This document shows positions 23,717-34,900 of a DNA stretch of 64,000 nt, one piece after another. Each line of letters starts with the position of its first letter. The first letter of the stretch is position 1. Source of the stretch: Methylomonas sp. (GTDB lineage Bacteria > Pseudomonadota > Gammaproteobacteria > Methylococcales > Methylomonadaceae); the NCBI RefSeq assembly GCF_023228165.1, contig NZ_JALOBS010000029.1, positions 1-64,000 of the forward strand, written 5' to 3'. A program made the translations under genes and the position numbers. Under the pieces are notes generated by a model. It was given only the letters and a program-made list of their open reading frames with translations. It did not search any database and was not told the DNA's origin.

Positions 23717-24687
23717 CGCTGAATAACCTTAAAGACATTAATGCGCCGTCGCGCACGACGCCCGAAACCCATCAACGCAACGCCGACAAACTGTCGCGGA
23801 TACCGGTCAAGGTCGAAAAACCGGACACCCTGTTGCGCAAGCCGGACTGGATTCGGATAAAATTGCCGGCCGGCGAAAAAGTCAATCAAATCAAACAATC
23901 GCTGCGGGAGAACCGCTTGCACACCGTCTGCGAGGAAGCGGCTTGTCCGAATCTGGGTGAATGTTTCAGTCACGGCACCGCCACGTTCATGATCATGGGC
24001 GACTTATGTACTCGTCGCTGCCCATTCTGCGACGTTGCGCACGGCAAACCGCAAGCGCTGGATGCTGATGAGCCCGATAATCTGGCCAATACCATTGCGG
24101 CGATGGCGTTGAAATACGTGGTAGTGACATCGGTCGACCGCGACGATTTACGCGACGGCGGGGCGGGGCACTTTGCGGCTTGTATCGCCGCGATCCGGCA
24201 AAAGTCCCCCAACACGACCATAGAAGTGTTGACTCCGGATTTTCGCGGGCGTATGGAAACGGCATTGCGGATTTTGCAACAGCAGCCGTGCGATGTGTTT
24301 AATCACAATCTGGAAACCGTGCCGCGGCTATATCTGGAAGCCCGGCCCGGTGCGGATTATCAAACTTCGCTGCAATTATTGCAGCGCCATAAACAGTTGT
24401 TGCCTAACCTGCCCACCAAATCGGGTTTGATGCTGGGTATTGGCGAAACGGAACAGGAAGTCGTGCAAGTGTTGAAAGACTTGCTGGCGCATGGTTGCAG
24501 CATGTTGACTCTGGGCCAATATTTGCAACCCAGTAAAGAGCATCTGGCGGTAAAGGAATATGTCCACCCGGATCAATTCAAACGCTATGCGGAGATTGCT
24601 CGTGAACTGGGTTTTCAACAAGTTGCCAGCGCCCCATTGGTGCGTTCCTCCTATCATGCAGATTTGCAGGCGGCGGGTGTTATATAG
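23713..24687 (+). CDS. lipA: Lipoyl synthase LipA (radical SAM)
   Basis: LipA inserts two sulfurs into protein-bound octanoyl groups to complete lipoate. The sequence shows the auxiliary cluster motif CEEAACPNLGEC, the radical-SAM motif CTRRCPFC and the C-terminal RSSY that ligates the auxiliary cluster through serine. The 324-residue length is normal. Its ATG overlaps the lipB stop (ATGA at 23713-23716). It is the last gene of the operon; a small TAGCAA/TTGCTA hairpin follows immediately. Confidence 0.97.
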   Translation: MTLNNLKDINAPSRTTPETHQRNADKLSRIPVKVEKPDTLLRKPDWIRIKLPAGEKVNQIKQSLRENRLHTVCEEAACPNLGECFSHGTATFMIMGDLCTRRCPFCDVAHGKPQALDADEPDNLANTIAAMALKYVVVTSVDRDDLRDGGAGHFAACIAAIRQKSPNTTIEVLTPDFRGRMETALRILQQQPCDVFNHNLETVPRLYLEARPGADYQTSLQLLQRHKQLLPNLPTKSGLMLGIGETEQEVVQVLKDLLAHGCSMLTLGQYLQPSKEHLAVKEYVHPDQFKRYAEIARELGFQQVASAPLVRSSYHADLQAAGVI

Positions 24688-25054
24688 CAAGCGTGTTTGC
24701 TAAGATCAGGCCGTGTCTACAAAACGCATGACTGAGTTTTTAGGCTAACCCGGTACTTAAACAGCGTTCCCTCCGAGCCTGACGAAAGGACGGTTAGGTC
24801 GGGCTTTGCGATATTGCCAAAATATCACTTTTGCACATCGAATTTCGGCGGCTCTATTCGCACTCTTGCTAAAGAGGGTGAGGAGATTTTTAATATCGAT
24901 ACTTGAAGTGCGATGAATATGTAACATCCGTATACATCCTGGCGGTTTAGTCTTTGCGTTTGATAGCTAAACCGCATAGTTGTAATGAACAAGAGTTTCT
25001 AAGAGCAATGGCGCGTTCTGTGCTTGTTTAAATTAAATTTTTTTATTTAAAACT
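24688..25054. other. Intergenic region with a dispersed-repeat fragment
   Basis: No gene is seen in these 367 bp. Bases 24841-24859 (AATTTCGGCGGCTCTATTC) match 17 of 19 positions of 45279-45297, and in both places a GAGGGT...GGTGAGGAGA-like tail follows. This suggests two diverged copies of a small non-coding dispersed element. An AT-rich stretch before 25055 probably holds the promoter of the channel gene. Confidence 0.4.
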
Positions 25055-27448
25055 ATGAAAAGCCCACTGTTCCGAGTCTGTGTTTTTGTCTTTTTAAGTG
25101 TCTGCTCAAGCCTGCTTTATGCAGAGCCCGTGCAAACGACCGCGGTTGCCGAATCGCTTCGACAATGGAATGCCGAACTGGAAGAAGCCGGGCAATCGTT
25201 TGCCAATACGGATATTGACGATGAAGAGCTGAAACGGATACGCACACGGTTGAACGGCTTGCGTGTCGATGCTATCGCTATCAGCGACAATCTGGCGGCA
25301 AAAACAGCCCCTTTGCAGGCTGAATTGACGGCTCTCGGCCCGCCACCGGCTAAAGATGCGCCAAAAGAACCGAAAAGTCTTGCCGTCAAAAGAAAGAGTC
25401 TGAATGATCAGTTGACTGACATGGATGGGCAAGCCAGGGAATTGGGCTTGGTCATTTCGCGAGCGGACGCCGCTCTCGATCAGCTATCGGGATTGCGGAT
25501 TCGGCGGTTTACCCAAAAAATATTCAGCCGCGGATTTTCTCCGCTGGCGCCTGAAGTGTGGCAAAAAGGCCTGCCGGAATTGCAGGAGAAATTCACCGCG
25601 CTAACTAAACAGGTTGCGGCTTGGCGAGACCATGAGACCGGTCAGGCCCTCAATTCCAAGCTTATTCACTTAATCACAACGCTTGTGGCTGCACTGGTCG
25701 TCGCATGGCCTCTGTCGAGATGGTTTTCCCGTCAATTCGGTCGAACATCCGCCGTGCAGATACCGACTTATGTCGAGTTGTTGAGGGCCGCTTTAACGGT
25801 GGGTTTCATCCGCTTATTGTTGCCGATGACCGTCACGATGTCGGTTTATCTGGTCTTTGAACACGATATGCACTGGACGGACGCCGAGCATGGGTTAGCC
25901 CTTTGTGTGCTAAAGGCCCTGTTTATGATCATTCTGGTTTCCGCCGCCAGCCGGGCGATACTGGCGCCTTTTAACGGCCGTTGGCGTCTGATGCCGCTAA
26001 ATGATAATGATGCCCATTATGTGCATAAAGTCATTGTGGGTCTGGCTTGGGTATTTGCCTTCGACTTGGTGCTGGATAACTGGTTGAGTGGAACCTCCCT
26101 GGAATTAACCTTATTGCGCAAGTTTTTGGTGGGGTTGTTGATAACCGGTTTACTGTTGGCATTGCTGATGCATCGGCAGCTTTGGCGCATGGATATCCAG
26201 CACAGACGAAAACAGAGCGACAAGGCCGGTGTTTGGCGCGCCATAAGGGCTTTGATGGGCATGCTGGTGTTGATGATACCCGTGTCCGCTATTGGCGGTT
26301 ATGTTGCCTTGTCGCGTCTGTTGGGCACCCAAATCGTGCTAACCGGCAGCCTTTACATTCTGGTTGGGGTTGTGGTTGCCTTGTGTAATGAATTAATCGA
26401 AGAGGCCTTCAACAAGGAATCCGAACTAGGCTCAAAAATAAGACAAAACCTGGATTTGACGGATGAAGGCAGCGAATTGTTGATATTCTGGTTTAAGGCC
26501 GCGGTCAATACCGCTATCTATGTTGCTGCTGTCTTGGCGCTGCTGGTGATATGGGGCGCGGGAGGCGAAGATATCAGCGTATGGCTTTATAGCGTGCTAT
26601 TTGGCTTTAGCGTTGCCGGCGTCACCATCTCGCTCTCCACCTTATTTTTCGCGGTGGCTTTATTCTCGGCGGTTTTACTGATTACCCGGCTTTGCCAACG
26701 TTTTTTGCAACAGGTGATTCTACCCCGTACCCGAATCGATTTAGGGATACAGCATTCGATCCGGGCGTCGGTGGGCTACATTGGCTTTATCTTCGCCGCG
26801 GGTCTTGCCATATCCACGCTGGGCATCGATCTGAGCAAACTTGCGATAATCGCCGGAGCCTTGTCGGTGGGTATCGGTTTTGGTTTACAGAATGTGGTGA
26901 ATAATTTCGTATCCGGTCTGATACTGCTGATAGAACGGCCGCTTAAAGTAGGCGATTGGGTGGTCGTCAACGACATGCAAGGTTATGTCAAAAATATCAA
27001 TGTGCGAGCCACCGAAATTCAAACTTTCGATCGAGCTTCTGTATTCATTCCCAATTCCACGCTGATTTCCAATCCGCTGCTGAATTGGACGCATGCCGAT
27101 AAGACCGGGCGAGTGGTGCTGCCGGTGGGCGTCTCCTACGGCTGCGACACCCGCAAAGTGGAGAAAATATTGCTCGAAGTTGCCGATGCCCATCCATCCG
27201 TGTTGACTGTGTTGGCGCCTTCGGTACTGTTCAAGGGCTTCGGCGACAGCTGTCTAAATTTTGAGCTGCGCGCCTTTGTGCAGGACGTCGATAAAGTCAT
27301 GAAGGTCAGCAGCGACCTTTGCTTCGAAATCGATGCTGCTTTCAAGCGTGAAAATATCGAAATACCCTATCCGCAACAAGATGTGCACTGGAGAGACATG
27401 GCGAGAATTGAAGCGCTTGTGGCAAAAATCCTGCATGATAAAAAATAG
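25055..27448 (+). CDS. Large MscS-family mechanosensitive channel (MscK/DUF3772-like)
   Basis: An inner-membrane channel that opens under membrane tension to release solutes during osmotic downshock. The 797 residues comprise a signal peptide (about 1-23, ending LYA), a periplasmic helical region (about 25-200), a series of membrane helices (about 205-580), then the MscS core. The pore-lining helix is the Ala/Gly-rich segment near 590-625, followed by ERPLKVGDWVVV (the MscS beta domain) and a C-terminal cytoplasmic domain ending with QDVHWRD. Larger N-terminal regions like this are typical of MscK/YbiO types. It stands alone between lipA and an efflux operon. The precise subtype is not certain. 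Confidence 0.9.
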   Translation: MKSPLFRVCVFVFLSVCSSLLYAEPVQTTAVAESLRQWNAELEEAGQSFANTDIDDEELKRIRTRLNGLRVDAIAISDNLAAKTAPLQAELTALGPPPAKDAPKEPKSLAVKRKSLNDQLTDMDGQARELGLVISRADAALDQLSGLRIRRFTQKIFSRGFSPLAPEVWQKGLPELQEKFTALTKQVAAWRDHETGQALNSKLIHLITTLVAALVVAWPLSRWFSRQFGRTSAVQIPTYVELLRAALTVGFIRLLLPMTVTMSVYLVFEHDMHWTDAEHGLALCVLKALFMIILVSAASRAILAPFNGRWRLMPLNDNDAHYVHKVIVGLAWVFAFDLVLDNWLSGTSLELTLLRKFLVGLLITGLLLALLMHRQLWRMDIQHRRKQSDKAGVWRAIRALMGMLVLMIPVSAIGGYVALSRLLGTQIVLTGSLYILVGVVVALCNELIEEAFNKESELGSKIRQNLDLTDEGSELLIFWFKAAVNTAIYVAAVLALLVIWGAGGEDISVWLYSVLFGFSVAGVTISLSTLFFAVALFSAVLLITRLCQRFLQQVILPRTRIDLGIQHSIRASVGYIGFIFAAGLAISTLGIDLSKLAIIAGALSVGIGFGLQNVVNNFVSGLILLIERPLKVGDWVVVNDMQGYVKNINVRATEIQTFDRASVFIPNSTLISNPLLNWTHADKTGRVVLPVGVSYGCDTRKVEKILLEVADAHPSVLTVLAPSVLFKGFGDSCLNFELRAFVQDVDKVMKVSSDLCFEIDAAFKRENIEIPYPQQDVHWRDMARIEALVAKILHDKK

Positions 27449-27576
27449 GCTCAAAATGGCATGGAGCTTCGAAAATCGTGTCCGCCGCGCCAATACTTGG
27501 TGAGATAGGGATGATGCGGAGCCGATGACTGGTCCCTTAGTCTTTACTCTTTATATAACCACTACCCATTACATTC

Positions 27577-28815
27577 ATGAATCCAGATTTTGATCCAAGA
27601 TCAGCGAAATCGAAGCCCGGAAAAATTGGGTCGCCGGGCTGGCAATGGCCGGTAATATTGTTATTGATGGTCGCTGCGGGCGGTTATGTCATCTGGCGTT
27701 CGGATCATGCCGGGACGGCGAGCGAGGATGCTCGTGCCAAACGCCGCGAGCAGAACCCGGTGGCCGTGAGTGTGGCATCCGTTACCCAGGGCGATATGCC
27801 GATTTTTCTGGATGGCTTGGGTACGGTAACGCCGCTACGCACCGTCACACTGCATTCACGGGTGGATGGGGAATTGATAAGGGTGGCCTTTAGCGAAGGC
27901 CAGCAGGTCAAGCAGGGGGATTTGCTGGCGGAAATCGACCCAAGAGCTTTTCAGGTGCAATTACAACAAGCGCAAGGACAATTACTGCATGACCAAGCGT
28001 TGCTAAAAAACGCCGAGATCGATCTGGCCCGCTATCGGACCTTGTTGGAACAAGATTCCATCGCCGGCCAACAGGTCGCGACCCAGGAGGCCTTGGTCGA
28101 GCAATATCGCGGTACGGTCGAGGTCGATCGCGCTCAAGTGGAAAATGCCAAATTGCAACTCAGCTATACCAAAATCACCGCCCCGATAAATGGACGGGTG
28201 GGCTTGCGCTTGGTCGATCAGGGTAATCTGGTACACGCCAATGATAGCAATGGCTTGGTCGTGATTACCCAGCTCCAGCCCATCACCGTGGTGTTTACCT
28301 TGCCGGAAGACCGGGTACAGGCGGTCATGCAGCGCTGGCATGCCGCCGGAACCCTGCCGATAGAGGCTTACGACCGTGCCGGCCAGCAAAAATTGGCCGG
28401 CGGCAAGCTGTTGGCCCTGGATAACCAAATCGATCCGACCACCGGTACTTTCAAATTAAAAGCCCAATTTGAGAATGCCGACCAAACTTTGTTTCCCAAT
28501 CAGTTCGTCAACATCAAGATGAAGCTGAACAACTTGCCCGCGGCGACACTGGTGCCCACCGCCGCCATTCAGCAAGGCGCTATCGGCAGCTTTGTATATG
28601 TGGTTAATGACGATAATACCGTTACCGTCAGAGCGGTCAGGCTCGGTCCAGGCATGGCCGAAACCGTTGCGGTGCTGGAAGGACTGACTCCGCGGCAAAA
28701 GGTAGTGGTCGACGGAGCCGACAAACTACGAGAGGGCAGCCGAGTCAAGGTGATTCCGGGCGACGAGCTGCCGATTGCTAATGAAAACCCCACCCATCGG
28801 CAGGCCCCTTCCTGA
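27577..28815 (+). CDS. mdtA: RND efflux periplasmic adaptor (MdtA-like)
   Basis: The membrane-fusion subunit of a tripartite efflux pump, linking the two inner-membrane RND subunits to the outer-membrane channel. The 412 residues have a single N-terminal anchor (about 24-40, WPVILLLMVAAGGYVIW), a barrel-sandwich lipoyl part (GTVTPLRTVTLHSRVDGEL; later ITAPINGRVGLRLVDQGN), an alpha-hairpin (about 125-185) and a beta-barrel/membrane-proximal domain. It lies 2 bp before the first permease gene. Gene order mdtA-mdtB-mdtC plus an outer-membrane channel matches the MdtABC arrangement, in which the two permeases form a heterotrimer. Substrates cannot be told from sequence. Confidence 0.93.
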   Translation: MNPDFDPRSAKSKPGKIGSPGWQWPVILLLMVAAGGYVIWRSDHAGTASEDARAKRREQNPVAVSVASVTQGDMPIFLDGLGTVTPLRTVTLHSRVDGELIRVAFSEGQQVKQGDLLAEIDPRAFQVQLQQAQGQLLHDQALLKNAEIDLARYRTLLEQDSIAGQQVATQEALVEQYRGTVEVDRAQVENAKLQLSYTKITAPINGRVGLRLVDQGNLVHANDSNGLVVITQLQPITVVFTLPEDRVQAVMQRWHAAGTLPIEAYDRAGQQKLAGGKLLALDNQIDPTTGTFKLKAQFENADQTLFPNQFVNIKMKLNNLPAATLVPTAAIQQGAIGSFVYVVNDDNTVTVRAVRLGPGMAETVAVLEGLTPRQKVVVDGADKLREGSRVKVIPGDELPIANENPTHRQAPS

Positions 28816-28817
28816 GT

Positions 28818-31800
28818 ATGACTATGGAAACCCAGTCTCGGCAGGATTTCAATCCGTCGCGTATTTTTATTCTACGGCCTGTCGCCACCTCGTTATTGAT
28901 GGTGGCGTTGCTGTTGGTGGGCCTGATGGCTTATCGGCTACTACCGATTTCAGCGCTGCCGCAAGTCGACTATCCCACTATCCAGGTGGTTACACTGTAT
29001 CCCGGTGCCAGCCCCGAAGTGATGACCTCGGTGATTACCGCGCCGCTGGAGCGACAGTTCGGCCAAATGCCGGGGCTCAAACAGATGGCGTCCGCCAGTT
29101 CCGGCGGCGCTTCGGTGATCACCTTGCAATTTAATTTGGCGCTGGAGCTGGATGTTGCCGAACAAACCGTGCAGGCCGCCATCAATGCGGCCGGCAACTT
29201 TCTACCTACCGATTTGCCGATGCCGCCGATCTATAACAAGATCAATCCGGCCGATGCGCCGATTCTGACCTTGGCGGTCAGCTCGCCCAGCATGGCGTTA
29301 ACGCAGGTGGAAGATATGGTTGACACCCGCCTGGCGCAAAAGATCGCTCAACTGCCCGGCGTGGGTATGGTCGGCATCAGCGGCGGTCAGCGCCCGGCCG
29401 TGCGGATTCAGGCCAACCAAAAAGCTTTGGCGGCTTACGGCCTGAGTCTGGAGGATTTGCGCATCGCCATCGCCGCCGCCAATGTCAACCAACCCAAAGG
29501 GGTGTTCGACGGACCGGCCCGTTCCGCCATCATCGACAATAACGATCAACTGCGTAGTGCGGCCGAATATGAAGATTTGATCGTGGCCTATCGTAACGGC
29601 GCGCCGGTAAAACTTTCGGCGGTCGCAACAGCGGTGCAGGCCAACGAAAATGTACGGTTGGCGGCTTGGGCCAATAACACCGCCGCGGTTATCGTCAACA
29701 TTCAGCGCCAGCCCGGCGCTAACGTGATTGAAGTGGCTGATCGTATCAAGCAGTTATTGCCGAAAATTCAGGCCTCGCTGCCCGGCGCAATCGATGTGGT
29801 GCCGCTGACCGATCGCACCGTGACCATTCGCGCCTCGGTGCGGGATGTGCAATTCGAATTAATGCTGGCAGTGGCACTGGTGGTTATGGTGATATTCGTG
29901 TTCCTGCGCAATCTGGCGGCCACGTTGATTCCCGGTGTGGCCGTACCGCTGTCCCTGATCGGCACCTTTGCGTTGATGTATTTGGCCGGTTTCAGTATCA
30001 ATAACCTGACGCTGATGGCCCTGACTATCGCCACCGGCTTTGTGGTGGACGATGCCATTGTGGTCATCGAGAATATTTCCCGCTACCGGGAGCGTGGCGA
30101 ATCGCCATTGCAAGCGGCCTTGAAAGGTTCGCAACAAATTGGTTTTACCATTATTTCGTTGACGGTTTCCCTGGTGGCGGTATTGATTCCGCTGTTATTC
30201 ATGGGGGATGTGGTGGGGCGCCTGTTTCGGGAATTTGCCATTACGCTGGCGGTGGCGATTTTGATTTCCGCCATTATCTCGCTGACGCTGACACCGATGA
30301 TGTGCGCGAAAATGCTGCGTCAAACACCGGCGCAAGCCGAACCCGGCGGCTGGTATGCGCGCGTGATTGCCGCTTACGGCCGTAGCCTGGAGTGGGTGTT
30401 AAATCGCCGGCGCCTGACCTTGCTGGTGGCCGCCGTCACCTTGCTGTTAACCGTGGCGCTGTATGTCGTCATTCCAAAAGGATTTTTTCCGGTGCAGGAT
30501 ACCGGGTTGATACAAGGCATTTCCGAAGCGCCGCCCAGCATCTCTTTCGCGGCCATGGCCGAACGGCAAGCCAAGCTGGCCGAAGCCATTTTGACCGATC
30601 CGGCGGTGGCCAGTTTGTCATCCTTTATCGGTGTCGACGGCACCAACCCAACCCTGAACAGCGGCCGGTTCTTGATCAACCTAAAACCGCATGCTCAGCG
30701 TGACGATGACGCCGCAGCCGTGATCCGGCGCTTGCGCATCGAATTGGCGAAACTGTCCGGCATCGATATATATTTGCAAGCGGTACAGGACATGACCTTG
30801 GAGAATCAGGTCAGCCGTACCCAGTATCAATTTACCCTGCAAACGGTGGATTGGGCCGAGCTTAGCCAATGGACGCAGCGCTTGGTGACCAAGCTACGTG
30901 AGTTGCCGCAGTTCAGCGATGTGGCCAGCGATATACAAGACCAGGGTCTGCAACTGTTTGTAAATATCGATCGAGCCACCGCCAGTCGCTTGGGGGTGTC
31001 CACGGCGGCCATCGATAATACTTTGTATAACGCTTACGGCCAGCGTCTGGTATCCACCATTTTTACCCAGTCCAACCAATACCGGGTAGTGCTGGAAGTG
31101 AGCCCGGACAGCCGGAACGGTTTGGCGGGTATTCAAGAATTGCGTATTCCCAGCACCAATGGCGGCCTGGTGCCGTTGTCCGCGCTGGCCAGCGTTTCCG
31201 AACAGCTGGCGCCGCTGCTCATAGGCCATTTGGATCAATTTCCGGCGGCGACGATTTCGTTTAACCTGGCACCCGGCGCTTCGCTCGGAGAGGCTGTAAA
31301 TGCAATCGAAAAGGTCAAACAGGACATCGATTTGCCGCTGAGCATACAAACCGCTTATCAGGGGGCAGCGGCGGCTTTCAATGCTTCGTTGAACAACACC
31401 CTGTGGTTGATTCTGGCCGCTATTGTTACGGTTTATATCGTGCTGGGGGTGCTGTACGAAAGCTATATCCATCCGTTGACGATATTGTCTACCTTGCCTT
31501 CGGCGGGGGTGGGCGCCTTGTTGGCTTTAATGGTCGCCGGTAAGGATTTGGGCATTATCGCCGTGATAGGGATCATTTTGTTGATCGGTATAGTCAAGAA
31601 AAACGCCATTATGATGATCGATTTCGCACTGGAAGCGGAGCGTAAACAGGGTTTGCCGCCGCGCGAAGCCATTTACCAAGCCTGTCTGTTGCGTTTTCGG
31701 CCTATCTTGATGACCACCCTGTCGGCCATGCTCGGCGCCTTGCCGTTAATGCTGGGTACCGGCGTCGGCTCCGAGCTGCGGCATCCCTTGGGGATAACCA

Positions 31801-31925
31801 TGGTCGGCGGATTATTGTTTAGCCAACTGCTGACGTTGTATACCACGCCGGTCATTTATCTGGCGCTGGACGACCTGTCGCGGCGATGGCGCGGCAGATG
31901 GGCCGACGAAACCGAGACGATATGA
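28818..31925 (+). CDS. mdtB: RND efflux permease subunit MdtB-like
   Basis: A 1035-residue proton-driven inner-membrane transporter of the RND superfamily with twelve predicted helices and two large periplasmic loops. The N-terminal RPVATSLLMVAL helix, the GFVVDDAIVVIEN motif of TM4 (the proton-relay Asp pair) and the GIVKKNAIMMIDF motif of TM10/11 (relay Lys) are intact. It ends four bases into the next permease gene (ATGA at 31922-31925). With its paralogue it should form the MdtB2C-type heterotrimer. Its similarity to the next gene shows an old duplication. Confidence 0.94.
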   Translation: MTMETQSRQDFNPSRIFILRPVATSLLMVALLLVGLMAYRLLPISALPQVDYPTIQVVTLYPGASPEVMTSVITAPLERQFGQMPGLKQMASASSGGASVITLQFNLALELDVAEQTVQAAINAAGNFLPTDLPMPPIYNKINPADAPILTLAVSSPSMALTQVEDMVDTRLAQKIAQLPGVGMVGISGGQRPAVRIQANQKALAAYGLSLEDLRIAIAAANVNQPKGVFDGPARSAIIDNNDQLRSAAEYEDLIVAYRNGAPVKLSAVATAVQANENVRLAAWANNTAAVIVNIQRQPGANVIEVADRIKQLLPKIQASLPGAIDVVPLTDRTVTIRASVRDVQFELMLAVALVVMVIFVFLRNLAATLIPGVAVPLSLIGTFALMYLAGFSINNLTLMALTIATGFVVDDAIVVIENISRYRERGESPLQAALKGSQQIGFTIISLTVSLVAVLIPLLFMGDVVGRLFREFAITLAVAILISAIISLTLTPMMCAKMLRQTPAQAEPGGWYARVIAAYGRSLEWVLNRRRLTLLVAAVTLLLTVALYVVIPKGFFPVQDTGLIQGISEAPPSISFAAMAERQAKLAEAILTDPAVASLSSFIGVDGTNPTLNSGRFLINLKPHAQRDDDAAAVIRRLRIELAKLSGIDIYLQAVQDMTLENQVSRTQYQFTLQTVDWAELSQWTQRLVTKLRELPQFSDVASDIQDQGLQLFVNIDRATASRLGVSTAAIDNTLYNAYGQRLVSTIFTQSNQYRVVLEVSPDSRNGLAGIQELRIPSTNGGLVPLSALASVSEQLAPLLIGHLDQFPAATISFNLAPGASLGEAVNAIEKVKQDIDLPLSIQTAYQGAAAAFNASLNNTLWLILAAIVTVYIVLGVLYESYIHPLTILSTLPSAGVGALLALMVAGKDLGIIAVIGIILLIGIVKKNAIMMIDFALEAERKQGLPPREAIYQACLLRFRPILMTTLSAMLGALPLMLGTGVGSELRHPLGITMVGGLLFSQLLTLYTTPVIYLALDDLSRRWRGRWADETETI

Positions 31926-34900
31926 ATTTTTCGGCTTTGTTTATTCGGCGTCCGGTTGCGACCACACTGCTGACCATCGGTCTGGCACTGGCGGGATTGA
32001 TGGCCTTTCTGCAGTTGCCCGTGGCGCCGCTGCCGCAGGTGGATTTCCCGACCATTTCGGTCTCGGCCGGTTTGCCGGGTGCCAGTCCGGAAACCATGGC
32101 GGCCACGATTGCCACGCCATTGGAGCGATCGTTGGGCCGGATAGCCGGTATCACCGAAATGACTTCGGCCAGTTCGGTCGGGACGACGGGGATTACCCTG
32201 CAATTCGATCTGGATCGCGATATCGACGGCGCGGCGAGGGATGTGCAGGCCGCCATCAATGCCGCCAGTAGTTTGTTACCCGCCAACTTGCCCAGCCGGC
32301 CCAGATACCGCAAGGTCAATCCGTCCGATTCGCCGATTTTGATTTTGTCTCTGACTTCCGAGATCCTTACCCGGGGGCAAATGTACGATGCGGCATCCAC
32401 CATTCTGGAGCAAAAAATCTCCCAAATTGACGGCATCGGTCAAGTCAGGGTCGGCGGCAGTTCGCTGCCGGCGGTGCGGGTGGAATTAAACCCCAATATG
32501 CTGGCCAAATACCAGCTCAGTATGGAAGAGGTGCGCAGAACCATCGCCGCGGCCAATGCCAATCGTCCCAAGGGCGCCATTGATGAGCATGGCCGACATT
32601 GGCAAATCCAGGCCAACGACCAGGCCAAACGGGCCGAAGACTATAATCCGCTGATCGTGGCTTATCGCAACGGTGCGCCGATCCGGATTGCCGATCTGGG
32701 CGAGGCGGTGGATTCTGTGGAAGACTTGCGCAACGCCGGGGTCAGAAACGGCCGCAATTCGGTGCTGTTGATCCTGTATAAGCAACCCGGCTCCAACATC
32801 ATCGAAACCGTGGAGCGGGTCAAAGCCATGCTGCCGCAGCTGCAAGCGTTGTTGCCTAATGCCATGAATTTATCCGTGGCGGTGGATAGGTCGTTAACCA
32901 TCCGCGCCTCGGTTGACGAAGTGGAGCGTAGCTTGATGATTGCGGTCGCCCTGGTGATCATGGTGATACTGCTGTTTTTACGCAAATTGCAGTCGGCGTT
33001 GATTCCCATCATCGCCGTGCCGGTATCGTTGTTGGGTGCTTGCGGGGTGATGTATTTATGCGGTTACAGCCTGGATAATCTGTCCCTGATGGCGCTGACC
33101 ATCGCCACCGGCTTCGTGGTAGACGATGCCATCGTGGTATTGGAAAACATCAGCCGGCATATTGAAAAAGGCCAAACGCCATATCAGGCCGCGCTGCACG
33201 GTGCTCGTGAAGTGGGTTTTACCGTCGTCTCGATGAGTTTGTCGCTGATTGCGGTATTCATTCCGATTCTGTTGATGGGCGGCATTGTCGGCCGATTGTT
33301 TCGCGAGTTTGCCGTGACGCTGTCGGCGGCCGTTTTGGTGTCACTGTTGGTTTCCCTGACCGTCACGCCCATGTTGTGCGCGCGCTGGTTAAAGCCGGAG
33401 CATCTGTGCCGACCGGGGCGTTTATCGCGGTATTTGGAACGGCTGTTTGTATATATTCAGAGCGGTTACCGGATCAGTTTGCGTTGGGCTTTGCGGCATG
33501 CGCCGCTGATGCTGGCGATTTTGTTGGTCTGCATCGCCTTGAATGTGTATTTGTACACCATCGTGCCGAAAGGATTTTTTCCGGTGCAGGATAACGGCAG
33601 GCTGGCGGGCAGTATTCAGGCCGACCAGAGCATCTCCTTTCAGGCCATGCAGAAAAAACTGCTCGATTTTGCGGATATTTTGCGAAAAGACCCGGAGGTT
33701 ACCTCGGTGGTCGGATTTGCCGGCGGTGGGCAAAACAGCAATACCGGGCGCATTTTTGCGGTATTGAGAGAACCCGAGCAACGCCGGGATACCATAGACG
33801 ACATCATGAAGCGATTACGGACAGAGCTTTCCAACGAGCCGGGCGCCAGCTTATTTTTGCAGCCTATCCAAGATTTGCGTATCGGCGGGCGCTCTTCGGC
33901 GGCACTGTATCAATTTACCTTGCAAACCGAAAATCTGGACGATTTACGAGAGTGGACCCCCAAAATCCTGGCCGCCTTACAAACCTTGCCGGAATTGGTC
34001 GATGTGAATACCGACCAGCAGGACAAGGGCCAGCAAATCTCTCTGCAGGTGGACCGGGACAAAGCGGCCCGATACGGCGTCAGTCAGGCCGCCATCGATA
34101 CGGCATTGAACAACGCTTTTGGACAGCGCCAGGTATCGGTCATTTATAATCCGCTCAATCAATACCATGTAATCATGGAATTGGCACCCGAATACTGGCA
34201 AAGTCCACAGATATTGAAGCAATTGTATGTCACTCCCGACGCCGGCACCGGCGGGCAAAGTTCGGCCGTTCAGATTCCCCTGGCGGCGCTGGCCGGCTTT
34301 AAACCCGGCAACGCGCCGTTGACGGTGAATCATCAGGGGCAATTTGCCGCGTCCACTTTGTCTTTTAACCTAAAACCGGGTGTGTCGTTATCGGATGCCA
34401 CCAGACTGATCGAAAACAGCATGAAAAAGATTGGCGCGCCAAATACCCTGCGCGGCAGTTTTCAAGGCAGTGCCAAGGCCTTTCAGGAATCGCTGAGCAA
34501 TCAACCCTGGCTGATCGCCGCGGCCCTGGCAACCATCTACATCGTGCTGGGCGTGCTCTATGAAAGTTACATTCACCCGTTGACTATTTTATCCAGCTTG
34601 CCGTCCGCGGGGATGGGGGCCATTTTGGCGCTGATGGTCTGCGATACCGAGTTCAGCATCATTGCCTTGATCGGCGTGATTTTGCTGATCGGTATCGTCA
34701 AAAAGAACGCCATCATGATGATAGACTTTGCCTTACAGGCCGAGCGAGAGGGGGGGCTGAGCAGCGAAGAGGCTATCTTCCAAGCCTGTTTGTTGCGGTT
34801 TCGGCCCATCATGATGACTACGCTGGCGGCCATGCTGGGGGCGCTGCCTCTGGCGATGGCTTCCGGTTACGGCGCCGAATTCCGGCAGCCGCTGGGGATT

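Noticed and set aside
31886..31921. Upstream start for the second RND permease
   Set aside because: It would overlap mdtB by 40 bases and add a tail absent from the family; the ATGA overlap start at 31922 is better.
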